Positions 1-6,556 of a stretch of DNA of 64,000 nucleotides are shown piece after piece. The stretch is taken from positions 62,001 through 126,000 of the forward strand of contig NZ_FTNC01000007.1 in NCBI RefSeq assembly GCF_900156285.1, given 5' to 3'. Made by a program: the position numbers and the translations under genes. Within the stretch, counting starts at the first letter, position 1. Each line of letters opens with the position of its first letter. The notes under the pieces are model-generated. The model made no database searches. It had not been told where the DNA came from and saw only the letters and a list, made by a program, of their open reading frames with translations. The stretch is from Halanaerobium kushneri (GTDB taxonomy: Bacteria; Bacillota; Halanaerobiia; Halanaerobiales; Halanaerobiaceae).

Positions 1-1118
1 ATTACCTCCAGTGGCTGTTTTAGTAAGTCATTACTTCTCAAAAGTATTTTTCTATTTTTAGTTCTAGAATCTTTTCTAGTTTCACTAATTTCTTCGCAGA
101 GATAATTTGACAACTTAGTCGCTTTTGCCTTTAAATTATCTTTTTTACTGATGTGTAGGCCAGGTCTACTAATCGAATTAAGAGAGCTAATATGAGCTAT
201 TCCGTGACCCCACTTATCCTGAAGTTTAGATTGCTCCAGGTACTTTAGATTAGACAGCATGTGAAAGTGTGGTCTACCATTTTCCTGGAATTCTAACACT
301 GCTATGTATTTGAAGTCACCTTCATAGGCTTCTGATAAATTCTTCAGATTCTCAATGAATTTACTGAAAGCAGAGTAGGCATTTTCAATATTATACGGAG
401 ACTTACCAGACAGAAGAGAGTTGATTCTTGAAGCAAGTTCTCTTTTAATAGCTTGATTACGAGCACTGACACTTTTGAATGTTTTTTCATCCTTTACAAA
501 AGATTCTTCTATTTTGGAAATCATAGATGAAGCCTGCTTGATTAAGATGTTTATAATTTTTTTACGTAGATAATTTTCTTCCTCACTGTTATTTAAGTAT
601 CTTCTATCTTTCTCCTTTTTATACTTCAGGTTGGTCTTACCTTTAAGAAGCTGCAATTCACTTTCACTCAACTGATCAGCAAGGTAGAGTTCATTTTTAT
701 CTTTATCGCTTCTTTTTGAAGAAAAGAGGTTGTAGAAGTCTACATCTCCCATAGTTACTGTGGTAAAAGTATTCATGTCTTCAATATTAGCAATGGTCAA
801 TTTCCAGGTCTTCTTTTTCAGTTGATTGATATTAGAAGCTATTCTTTCTTCTGGAGTTGGAGTATAGGTACTTTTACTTCTTGATGGTTTGTTATCATTT
901 GTCTTAGACTTCCATTTATTTTCCTTTTCTCCGCCCCTGTATATTTCATCTTCATAACTTATTTCATCGAGAATATTACCGTATAGATCTAGCTTTCTCG
1001 AGTACCATACTCCTTTAATATCCCTTTCGATAGAGTTTAATGTTGCTACATTTCTGCCTTCCGCCTTATCCTCATTCTTTTTCATGGTAGTTCTGAGATT
1101 TTGAGCTGTCACTGTCAT
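1..1118 (-). CDS. Rolling-circle replication initiator (HUH endonuclease), partial
   Basis: The frame stays open from an ATG with a GGAGG site 8 bases upstream to the window edge, giving about 372 residues; the C-terminus is missing. Three rolling-circle motifs can be read: a motif-1-like segment FTTVTM near residues 118-123, the HUH metal-binding motif RPHFHM with H284 and H286, and a later candidate catalytic tyrosine Y339 in LSNYLCEE. Proteins of this type nick one strand at a double-strand origin and start rolling-circle replication of plasmids, phages or excised ICEs. The first 110 residues are charged and low in complexity. A relaxase-like transfer role is an alternative. The family assignment rests on the motifs alone. 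Confidence 0.75.
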   Translation of the reverse strand, partial: MTVTAQNLRTTMKKNEDKAEGRNVATLNSIERDIKGVWYSRKLDLYGNILDEISYEDEIYRGGEKENKWKSKTNDNKPSRSKSTYTPTPEERIASNINQLKKKTWKLTIANIEDMNTFTTVTMGDVDFYNLFSSKRSDKDKNELYLADQLSESELQLLKGKTNLKYKKEKDRRYLNNSEEENYLRKKIINILIKQASSMISKIEESFVKDEKTFKSVSARNQAIKRELASRINSLLSGKSPYNIENAYSAFSKFIENLKNLSEAYEGDFKYIAVLEFQENGRPHFHMLSNLKYLEQSKLQDKWGHGIAHISSLNSISRPGLHISKKDNLKAKATKLSNYLCEEISETRKDSRTKNRKILLRSNDLLKQPLEV

Positions 1119-1245
1119 TGTTATTACCTCCGTTATTGTTTTCCTGTTTCTTTCTGCTCTGGAATATATCTTCTTTAAGCAAACTAAGTATTTGAATGTT
1201 ACTGAGTTTAGATTTCTTTAACTTTAAGATTTCGTCTACTTTCAC
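1072..1245 (-). CDS. Small charged protein overlapping the rep start
   Basis: A 57-residue reading frame starts at a GTG with a strong AAGGAGG site about 11 bases upstream, which is a long spacing. Its 3' part runs through the rep ribosome-binding site and start codon in another frame, so translational coupling to rep is possible. The product is lysine-rich at first and then Asn/Gly/Ser-rich, with no recognisable domain. It could be a small regulator or copy-control protein, or only a leader frame that opens the rep start for ribosomes. Without codon statistics or homologues it stays tentative. Confidence 0.4.
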   Translation of the reverse strand: MKVDEILKLKKSKLSNIQILSLLKEDIFQSRKKQENNNGGNNNDSDSSKSQNYHEKE

Positions 1246-1338
1246 TGTTTTAGAAGCCTCCTTAATCCGATCACAGGATTTCGTAAGTACTTAAGTAGTT
1301 ATTTAAAAGAACTTAACAGCAGGTCTTTTTTTATGGCT

Positions 1339-1374
1339 GAAGGCAGAGAACCTTGCTTGGGATCCTCTACCTTC
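1339..1374. repeat. Inverted repeat upstream of rep
   Basis: Ten-base arms GAAGGCAGAG and CTCTACCTTC (one mismatch) surround a 16-base loop. No T-run follows on either strand, so it is not a normal terminator. A hairpin between the xis and rep genes of a rolling-circle element is a candidate nick-site or origin structure; that role is inference. The 1246-1648 interval otherwise holds the terminator and the second hairpin listed separately. Confidence 0.45.
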
Positions 1375-1523
1375 ATCCCCCCATTTTAAAAAGTGCTTCT
1401 ATATATATAATACCGATTAAAAGGCCGTTTTTGACAGTGAAATTCAAATTTTGATAATAAAATTACTCAAGCTCACTAAAAGAGCATATGTTCATTTAGA
1501 ATGAAAGTTAAAATATTAGTAAA

Positions 1524-1558
1524 TAAAAAAAGACCCAGGCCCGTTAAGACCTGGATCT
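1524..1558 (-). terminator. Rho-independent terminator after the xis-like gene
   Basis: Read on the minus strand, AGATCCAGG pairs with CCTGGGTCT (one G-T pair) around a 10-base loop and is followed by eight T residues. It lies 90 bases beyond the stop of the excisionase-like gene and would separate its transcript from the small ORF and rep. Confidence 0.8.
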
Positions 1559-1608
1559 GTTGGAGGATTTTCAGATTATTACTTCACTATTCTGAGTGTG
1601 ATAATTTC

Positions 1609-1637
1609 GGGGGAGAGGAGACTCTTCTTTCTCCCCC
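1609..1637. repeat. GC-rich inverted repeat just after the xis-like stop codon
   Basis: Perfect 8-base arms GGGGGAGA and TCTCCCCC enclose 13 bases in otherwise AT-rich DNA. There is no T-run after it on the minus strand. It could protect the end of the xis transcript, or be part of a replication or transfer origin in the xis-rep interval. Confidence 0.45.
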
Positions 1638-1648
1638 TACTATTATAA

Positions 1649-1924
1649 TTAAACGATTACCTGTTCTTCCAAATCTAGATTTTCTTCAGATCCGTAAAAC
1701 CAGGCAAGGAACTCTGCCCTTGAGACTGTCCATTTACCTCCCATCTTTCTTGCAGGAATTTCTCCTGCTTCCAGCATCATATAAATTTTAGAATCAGATA
1801 GGGGTAAAAGCTCTTTTAAGTCGCTCACACCTAAAGAAAAAGGTATCTGCTCAAAGTCAAAGTTGATCTGTTCTTTTACTGCATTCTTAAAATAAATTAT
1901 CAGATCTGTTTTAGTATCTTTCAT
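1649..1924 (-). CDS. Excisionase-like helix-turn-helix protein
   Basis: The 91-residue protein carries a winged-helix/MerR-type DNA-binding segment at about residues 32-75: a first helix DLKELLPLSDSKIYMML, a wing-like GEIPARKMGGKW, then SRAEFLAWFYG. This is the pattern of the excisionase (HTH_17) family. It would bind near the attachment site and steer the integrase towards excision, or act as a transcription factor. The start has a good AGGAGG site. It diverges from the repressor-integrase pair and has its own consensus promoter in the shared control region, so repressor control is likely. It may not be an excisionase in the strict sense. Confidence 0.7.
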   Translation of the reverse strand: MKDTKTDLIIYFKNAVKEQINFDFEQIPFSLGVSDLKELLPLSDSKIYMMLEAGEIPARKMGGKWTVSRAEFLAWFYGSEENLDLEEQVIV

Positions 1925-1993
1925 CTTAAATCCTCCTAAAATATTAGTGTGTGCAAATATTGAACAACAATCAATTGCTGCTTATTTGCTTTA

Positions 1994-2090
1994 TTACAAT
2001 AATATTATAGCATGAAGCCTTCTTTTTGTAAAGTATAATCCTAAAATAATTAAAAAAGTGTTTGTAATAATCCCGAAAATGTGTTACAAT
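1994..2090. promoter_or_regulatory. Divergent control region with repeated TTGTAA sites
   Basis: Two back-to-back promoters are visible. For the minus-strand xis-like gene: -35 TTTACA (2027-2032), 17-base spacer, -10 TATAAT (2004-2009). For the repressor: -35 TTGTAA (2062-2067), 17-base spacer, -10 TACAAT (2085-2090). The hexamer TTGTAA or its complement occurs at 1994-1999, 2026-2031, 2062-2067 and 2084-2089; three of these touch promoter elements, and the last two form an inverted repeat. These are candidate operators for the adjacent repressor. AT-rich hexamers can recur by chance, so the operator role is inference while the promoters are well supported. Confidence 0.65.
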
Positions 2091-2110
2091 CTATTTAGAG
2101 GTGAGAGAAA

Positions 2111-2851
2111 GTGAAAAAAGATAAAGTGAAATTAATGAATTTAGTAAGTAGAGCAATTGGTGATAAATCAGTCACGAAGTTTGCTAAAGAAGCAGACATA
2201 CACAGATCTTATTTATCTAAACTCAAAAACGGGTCGCTTGAGTTTGATCCTAAGCCAGATATTTTAGAAAAAATAGCCGAGAATAATGATAAAGTTCGTT
2301 ATATTGAATTAATGGTAGCCGCAGGTTATCTGGATGAGAAGTATCTTTTAGTTATGGATAAGGATGACGAGGGGCAATATGAGGAAAAAAAAGACACTCA
2401 AGGAGCAAAAGGGTTACTTTCAACTTATCTTGAGCAGGTAGAAAAGAAGAACCCTAGAGAAATGGTTACAAGTTACAATTATAATAATGAAGCTTTTTGG
2501 GATGAGAAGCAAGAATGTGTTAAAGAAGACTATTTCACTTTTCCAGAAGGGTATGTTACAGATTCCTCTTATGCTTTAAAGATGACAGATAATAAATTTA
2601 AGGATTGGGGAATTGTCAGAGGTGATTACATTCTAATTAGACCCATGAATGATGAGCCTGAGAATGGCTCTACAATATTAGTGATTATCAGAAAAGGTGG
2701 TGATTGCAACAGAACAATAAAAAGATACTACATTATTAATAAAGATAAGGTGAGGCTAGAACCAGATTTTGAGAACTATGGTGAAATTGATAAGACAGAA
2801 ATTGAAGTTAAAGGATTAGTAGTTTTTGTAGGAAGACAATATATAAAATAA
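2111..2851 (+). CDS. XRE-type repressor with LexA/CI-like C-terminal domain
   Basis: The 246-residue protein has an N-terminal helix-turn-helix at about residues 20-42 (VTKFAKEADIHRSYLSKLK) and a C-terminal S24/LexA-like fold at about 150-246 (ALKM...DWGIVRGDYILI, then TIKRYY). By alignment to LexA, the position of the nucleophilic serine appears to be K162, while a lysine (K204) is present at the partner site. If so, the protein would dimerise but not self-cleave, and would need another induction route. The GTG start follows AGAGGTGA. It precedes the integrase by 14 bases, so the two are probably co-transcribed. It is the likely lysogeny-type switch of the element. Confidence 0.8.
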   Translation: MKKDKVKLMNLVSRAIGDKSVTKFAKEADIHRSYLSKLKNGSLEFDPKPDILEKIAENNDKVRYIELMVAAGYLDEKYLLVMDKDDEGQYEEKKDTQGAKGLLSTYLEQVEKKNPREMVTSYNYNNEAFWDEKQECVKEDYFTFPEGYVTDSSYALKMTDNKFKDWGIVRGDYILIRPMNDEPENGSTILVIIRKGGDCNRTIKRYYIINKDKVRLEPDFENYGEIDKTEIEVKGLVVFVGRQYIK

Positions 2852-2865
2852 TAGGAGGAATTAAT

Positions 2866-4029
2866 ATGGGAAGCTTTAAAAAGTTAAAGTCAGGAAACTG
2901 GCAAGCACAAGTTTATATTGGGAAGGACCCAGAGACAGGAAAGACAATGAGAGAGTATAAGACATTTACCCGTAAGAGAGATGCAAAAAAATGGGCTAGA
3001 AAAATGGAATTGCAGGCTGATCAGGGAGTTGTAGTACAGACGGACATGACAGTAAAGGATTTGTTACTGAAGTGGTTTGAGGAGTACGCGGTTGTTCAGA
3101 CAGAAAAGACTACTCATGATAGATATGAGATCATACTTAAAACTCACCTGATTCCTGCCCTCGGACATATTAAGTTAAAAGAACTGAGTCCGGCTCACAT
3201 TCGAGTATATTTGCAGAAGAAGCGGAAAGACGGGAGAAAAGACGGTAAAGAAGGCGGGTTATCAGAAGCAACTTTATTAAAGCACTATAAGAAGCTAAAG
3301 CAAGCTTTAAGCTTTGCGGTTAGAAATAGATACATTGCAACTAACCCTGCTGATCCTGTTGAAGCACCAAAAATTGATCGGAGAAGGAATAATACCATTG
3401 TTGCTTTAACGAAAGAAGAAATAAGTAAACTGTTAGATGTTGCTAAAGAGGATGATCCGCTATTACATGACTTTATCTATCTTGCAGTCCATACAGGGAT
3501 GAGAAAAAGTGAGCTTTTAGGCCTGGAATGGGATAATGTTGACTTTGAGAATAAGAAGATTCGGGTGAGACAGGCTCTTGTAGGTGAAAAGGGTAATGGC
3601 TCTGTTCTAAGAGAAAGTACTAAAACGGCAAATAGTAACAGGAATATCGATATTACTGACGAAATAGTAGAAGTACTGAAGAAAAGAAAAGAGAAACAGG
3701 AGGAGTTCAAAGAATTCCTGGGAGATAATTATCACGATGAGTATAATCTGGTGTTCTGCAAAGAAGATGGTGAAAAATATTACCCGGACAGGTATAATGT
3801 TAGATATGCTGAATTAAGAGATAAAGCTGGGTTAGATAAAGAAAAAACGCTCCATACACTTCGCCATACACATGCTTCGATTCTGCTGCAGCTAAATGAA
3901 CATCCTAAGATTGTTCAGGAGAGATTGGGTCATGCCTCAATCACTCAAACAATGGATACTTACTCTCATTTAATTCCAACTTTACAGGCTGAAGCTGCTG
4001 AAAAAGCTTCTAAATTTCTGGATGCTTGA
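2866..4029 (+). CDS. int: Tyrosine recombinase / phage-type integrase
   Basis: A full-length integrase of 387 residues. Residues 1-55 form an AP2-like arm-site binding domain (GNWQAQVYIGKDPETGK), about 62-160 the SAM-like core-binding domain, and about 180-385 the catalytic domain. The catalytic set is visible: R213 (GMRKSELL), K253 (STKTANS), H330 and R333 (LHTLRHTHAS), H356 (LGHASI) and Y366 (DTYSHL). It integrates and excises the element by site-specific recombination. The target is most likely the tRNA-Arg gene that begins about 110 bases downstream on the opposite strand. It has a good GGAGGA ribosome site and no sign of decay. Confidence 0.95.
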   Translation: MGSFKKLKSGNWQAQVYIGKDPETGKTMREYKTFTRKRDAKKWARKMELQADQGVVVQTDMTVKDLLLKWFEEYAVVQTEKTTHDRYEIILKTHLIPALGHIKLKELSPAHIRVYLQKKRKDGRKDGKEGGLSEATLLKHYKKLKQALSFAVRNRYIATNPADPVEAPKIDRRRNNTIVALTKEEISKLLDVAKEDDPLLHDFIYLAVHTGMRKSELLGLEWDNVDFENKKIRVRQALVGEKGNGSVLRESTKTANSNRNIDITDEIVEVLKKRKEKQEEFKEFLGDNYHDEYNLVFCKEDGEKYYPDRYNVRYAELRDKAGLDKEKTLHTLRHTHASILLQLNEHPKIVQERLGHASITQTMDTYSHLIPTLQAEAAEKASKFLDA

Positions 4030-4030
4030 T

Positions 4031-4068
4031 TGCGGTGGATAGAAAGTACTGCGGTGAAATCACGGTGG
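4031..4068. repeat. Short repeats, possible integrase arm-binding sites
   Basis: Three related octamers occur directly after int: TGCGGTGG (4031), TGCGGTGA (4050) and CACGGTGG (4061). They are GC-rich against an AT-rich background and lie between int and the presumed crossover site, where arm-type sites of AP2-domain integrases are expected. The role is inferred from place and repetition only. Confidence 0.45.
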
Positions 4069-4092
4069 GAAGCTTAATGAGAATAGATACTG

Positions 4093-4127
4093 AAAAAGAA
4101 AAACTGCTATAATCGCTGTTATAGCAG
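4093..4127 (-). terminator. Terminator of the tRNA-Arg transcript
   Basis: On the minus strand CTGCTATA pairs perfectly with TATAGCAG around an 8-base loop and is followed by TTTTTCTTTTTC. It ends transcription 10 bases after the encoded CCA. If the crossover lies inside the tRNA 3' end, this terminator belongs to the element and replaces the one displaced by integration. Confidence 0.85.
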
Positions 4128-4137
4128 GAATGATATA

Positions 4138-4212
4138 TGGTGCCCCCGGTAGGAGTCGAACCTACGCTCAAGGCTTCGGAGGCCTTTGCTCTATCCACTG
4201 AGCTACGGGGGC
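4138..4212 (-). tRNA. tRNA-Arg (anticodon CCG)
   Basis: A complete cloverleaf is present on the minus strand: acceptor GCCCCCG with CGGGGGC, anticodon stem AAGGC/GCCTT around the loop CTCCGAA (anticodon CCG), T-stem GTAGG/CCTAC, discriminator A and an encoded CCA. It reads CGG codons. Its 3' end faces the integrase gene, so the T-arm and acceptor half (about 4138-4170) is the likely attachment core of the element. Confidence 0.95.
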
Positions 4213-4224
4213 AGTACTTAAATT

Positions 4225-4253
4225 ATTTTAACAGACAGTTTGAATAATGTCAA
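4225..4253 (-). promoter_or_regulatory. Promoter of tRNA-Arg
   Basis: On the minus strand, consensus -35 TTGACA (4248-4253), a 17-base spacer and -10 TAAAAT (4225-4230) lie just ahead of the mature tRNA 5' end. Confidence 0.8.
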
Positions 4254-4425
4254 TAAGTTGTATGATTTTAAGTATAATTAGATTATTTGCTTAAAAAGAT
4301 TATCAATATTTTTAAATCATATATAAATTCTTAAAAAATTTTAGCGTAAAGAAATTATTTAACAGATATAAATTCTTTTAAATGCTACAATTTTTATAAA
4401 TACAAATTATACAGGGGGAGAAAAT

Positions 4426-4455
4426 ATGATTGATATTTGTGATTCTGATGAGTGA
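4426..4455 (+). CDS. Nine-codon upstream ORF ahead of the CDF gene
   Basis: An ATG sits 5 bases after a strong GGGGGAG site and opens a frame encoding MIDICDSDE. Its TGA stop overlaps the first codons of the transporter gene, whose own ATG (4448) has no clear ribosome site. This layout suggests translational coupling or a leader peptide. The peptide has one Cys and four acidic residues, which may be chance. The alternative is that translation simply starts at the in-frame TTG 4430. Confidence 0.4.
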   Translation: MIDICDSDE

Positions 4456-5341
4456 GCACCATCATGAACACGATCATTCTGCAGTTGGAAATATTAAATT
4501 TGCTTTTTTCTTAAATTTATCATTTTCAATTATTGAAATTATTGGTGGTTTGTTAACAAACAGTATGGCAATTTTGTCAGATGCCTTACATGACCTTGGA
4601 GATTCAATTTCTCTGGCAGTTTCCTGGTATTTGGAGAACTTTTCGCAAAAAGAAGCAGACGATGATTTTAGTTATGGTTATGCTCGTTTTTCTCTGCTGG
4701 GAGCTTTAATTAACAGTATAGTTTTAATTTTAGGATCGTTTTTTATATTATCTGAAGTGGTTCCAAGACTTTTTAATCCTCAAACTGTTCAACCTAAAGG
4801 AATGTTATTTTTATCTATTTTTGGGATAATAATCAATGGAATATCTGTTTTAAAATTACGAGGTGGCAGTTCTTTAAATAAAGAGGTGGTTAGCTGGCAT
4901 CTGATGGAAGATTTACTTGGTTGGACAGCAATTTTTATTGTTAGTATAATTTTGATTTTTAAAAGTGTCCCTATTTTAGATCCCCTTTTATCTTTATTAA
5001 TTAATATTTATATTTTATATAATGTTATATCAAAGCTGAAAAGAGTTTTAGCTATATTTCTACAGGGAGTTCCAGATGATATTAATATTGAAAATTTACA
5101 GCAGAGAATTGTTGAACAGAGCAATGCTCTTGCTGTTCATCATACCCATGTCTGGACATTAGAGGGTGAGAAAAATTTTTTGAGTACACATCTAATTGTC
5201 AGAGATCAGATGAAAAGAGACGATATTATTGAATTAAAAACAAGAGTTAAAAAACTGCTTGCTGAAGAAGGAATTGATCATGTTACAGTTGAAATTGAGT
5301 ATGAAAATGAAGAATGTGAGTCTGAAGACTGTAGGGCTTAA
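4448..5341 (+). CDS. Cation diffusion facilitator (Zn/Co/Cd efflux) family transporter
   Basis: CDF transporters exchange cytoplasmic divalent metal for protons. The protein has a His-rich start (MSEHHHEHDH), about six membrane segments, and the metal-site motifs LSDALHDLGD in TM2 and WHLMEDLLGW in TM5. A cytoplasmic C-terminal domain follows, with HHTHVWTLEG and an acidic, Cys-containing tail (ECESEDC). It is closest in style to CzcD/ZitB. I chose ATG 4448 because the His-rich motif begins there. An in-frame TTG at 4430, 9 bases after GGGGGAG, would add six residues (MIFVIL) and is a fair alternative. It is a single gene between the tRNA and the methionine operon. The 4254-4425 stretch shows no confident promoter or metal operator. 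Confidence 0.9.
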   Translation: MSEHHHEHDHSAVGNIKFAFFLNLSFSIIEIIGGLLTNSMAILSDALHDLGDSISLAVSWYLENFSQKEADDDFSYGYARFSLLGALINSIVLILGSFFILSEVVPRLFNPQTVQPKGMLFLSIFGIIINGISVLKLRGGSSLNKEVVSWHLMEDLLGWTAIFIVSIILIFKSVPILDPLLSLLINIYILYNVISKLKRVLAIFLQGVPDDINIENLQQRIVEQSNALAVHHTHVWTLEGEKNFLSTHLIVRDQMKRDDIIELKTRVKKLLAEEGIDHVTVEIEYENEECESEDCRA

Positions 5342-5354
5342 GCCTGGAATTTAC

Positions 5355-5383
5355 TTGACACAAATCTTTTAATATGGTAAAGT
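5355..5383 (+). promoter_or_regulatory. Promoter of the metF operon leader
   Basis: TTGACA (5355-5360), a 17-base spacer and TAAAGT (5378-5383) lie about 20 bases ahead of the S-box aptamer. Confidence 0.7.
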
Positions 5384-5401
5384 AATTAAAAATAGAAAAT
5401 T

Positions 5402-5545
5402 GTCTTATCGAGAGTGGTGGAGGGATCTGGCCCTGAGAAACCCGGCAACCAGCAGTTATACTGCCCGGTGCTAAATCCAGCAGGTTAAGCCTGAAAGATA
5501 AGTAGTTGTGAAGCCCACTTCTACTTAAGAAGTGGATTTTTTCTT
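5402..5545 (+). promoter_or_regulatory. SAM-I (S-box) riboswitch with terminator
   Basis: The leader has the S-box hallmarks in order: P1 CTTATC (5404-5409) pairing with GATAAG (5497-5502), AGAGTGGTGGAGGGA, CTGGCCCTGAGAAACCC, GGCAACC, and a P4 helix region. A terminator hairpin follows, CCACTTCT (5515-5522) with AGAAGTGG (5528-5535), then a T-run. When S-adenosylmethionine is bound the terminator forms and the metF operon is switched off. The leader ends about 120 bases before metF. Confidence 0.97.
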
Positions 5546-5667
5546 TTTTATGTTATTTTTTAAACATAAAATTTTAGAAGCTTTTAATAATTAAGCAGAG
5601 AGTAATTTGATTAGAGCTTATAAGTAAATAACTTTTAAAAGTAGTAGAGCAGTATGAGGAGGTTAAA

Positions 5668-6555
5668 ATGAAAATTAAAAGTATTTTTGACGAAAAAGAA
5701 GTGGTATTTTCTCTGGAGGTATTTCCTCCCAGAGCAGATGTGCCAATTGAAAATATCTATCAAACTTTAGAGGAGCTGAAAGATATTGACCCTGATTATA
5801 TAAGTGTGACCTATGGGGCTGGAGGTGGAGTTCACAAAAATCGAACCTGTGAACTATCTTCAATTATTAAAGAAAAATATAAGGTAGAAGCACTGGCTCA
5901 TTTGACATGTATTAACTCTGATCAGCGGACTTTAAATAAAATACTGGCCAGACTCAAAGCAAAGAATATTGATAATGTACTGGCTTTGCGGGGAGATAAA
6001 CCTGTTGACGGTGACCCATTAGGAGATTATAATTATGCTTATCAGCTGGTTGAGCATATCAAACAACAGACTAATTTTGGAATTGCAGCTGCCTGTTATC
6101 CAGAAGGCCATTTAGAAACAGAGAGTCTGGATCAGGATATTGAGTATTTAAAACAGAAGGTAGATTATGGAGTGGATTATTTAATCTCACAGATGTTTTT
6201 TGATAATTCTCTTTTTTATAAATTCAGAGATAAAGTAGAGGAGAAAGGGATAAATGTACCAATTGAAGCAGGAATAATGCCGGTAATAAATAAAAAGCAG
6301 GTTGGAAGAATTATAGAATTATCTGATGCTTATTTTCCGGATAAATTTCAGAAGATTTTAGATAAATATGAAGATAATCCTGAGGCTTTAAGAGATGCTG
6401 GAATAGCATATGCAGTTGAACAGATAGTTGATTTGATTTCCAGTGAAGTAGATGGAATCCATCTTTATACTATGAACAACCCTTATGTGGCTCGTAGAAT
6501 AAAAGAAGCCGTTGGTTCTTTAATAACCCACATTAATGGTAAAAAGGTTGGTTAA
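5668..6555 (+). CDS. metF: 5,10-methylenetetrahydrofolate reductase
   Basis: MetF reduces methylene-THF to methyl-THF, the methyl donor for methionine synthesis. The 295-residue protein has the usual TIM-barrel family length, with the catalytic glutamate in SLEVFPPRAD (E17), the folate/FAD region around VTYGAGGG, and LALRGDKP (about 107-112) and QMFFDN segments. The RBS GAGGAGG precedes the ATG. It is the first gene after the S-box, and the next two genes complete a methyl-THF to methionine route, so one SAM-repressed operon is likely. The MetV zinc-binding partner seen in acetogens is not next to it. Confidence 0.95.
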   Translation: MKIKSIFDEKEVVFSLEVFPPRADVPIENIYQTLEELKDIDPDYISVTYGAGGGVHKNRTCELSSIIKEKYKVEALAHLTCINSDQRTLNKILARLKAKNIDNVLALRGDKPVDGDPLGDYNYAYQLVEHIKQQTNFGIAAACYPEGHLETESLDQDIEYLKQKVDYGVDYLISQMFFDNSLFYKFRDKVEEKGINVPIEAGIMPVINKKQVGRIIELSDAYFPDKFQKILDKYEDNPEALRDAGIAYAVEQIVDLISSEVDGIHLYTMNNPYVARRIKEAVGSLITHINGKKVG

Positions 6556-6556
6556 A

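Larger units (their letters stand above)
1..4137. mobile_element. Right-hand end of an integrative element at tRNA-Arg
   Basis: This block holds the modules expected at one end of an integrative element: an HUH rolling-circle replication protein, an excisionase-like protein, a phage-type repressor and a tyrosine integrase. The integrase gene ends about 110 bp from the 3' end of a tRNA-Arg, a classic attachment arrangement. The repressor-integrase pair diverges from the xis and rep side, as in ICEBs1-type elements. No conjugation or capsid gene is visible, so whether it is an ICE, a mobilizable element or a phage cannot be decided. The left boundary and second attachment site lie outside the window. 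The right boundary is inferred, not proven. Confidence 0.8.

Noticed and set aside
1501-1791. A 96-codon plus-strand frame opposite the xis-like gene
   Set aside because: It spans a terminator hairpin and lies antisense to a gene with a clear domain; no ribosome site or recognisable protein.
4010-4198. A minus-strand frame running through tRNA-Arg and the int 3' end
   Set aside because: It overlaps a well-formed tRNA and its terminator.
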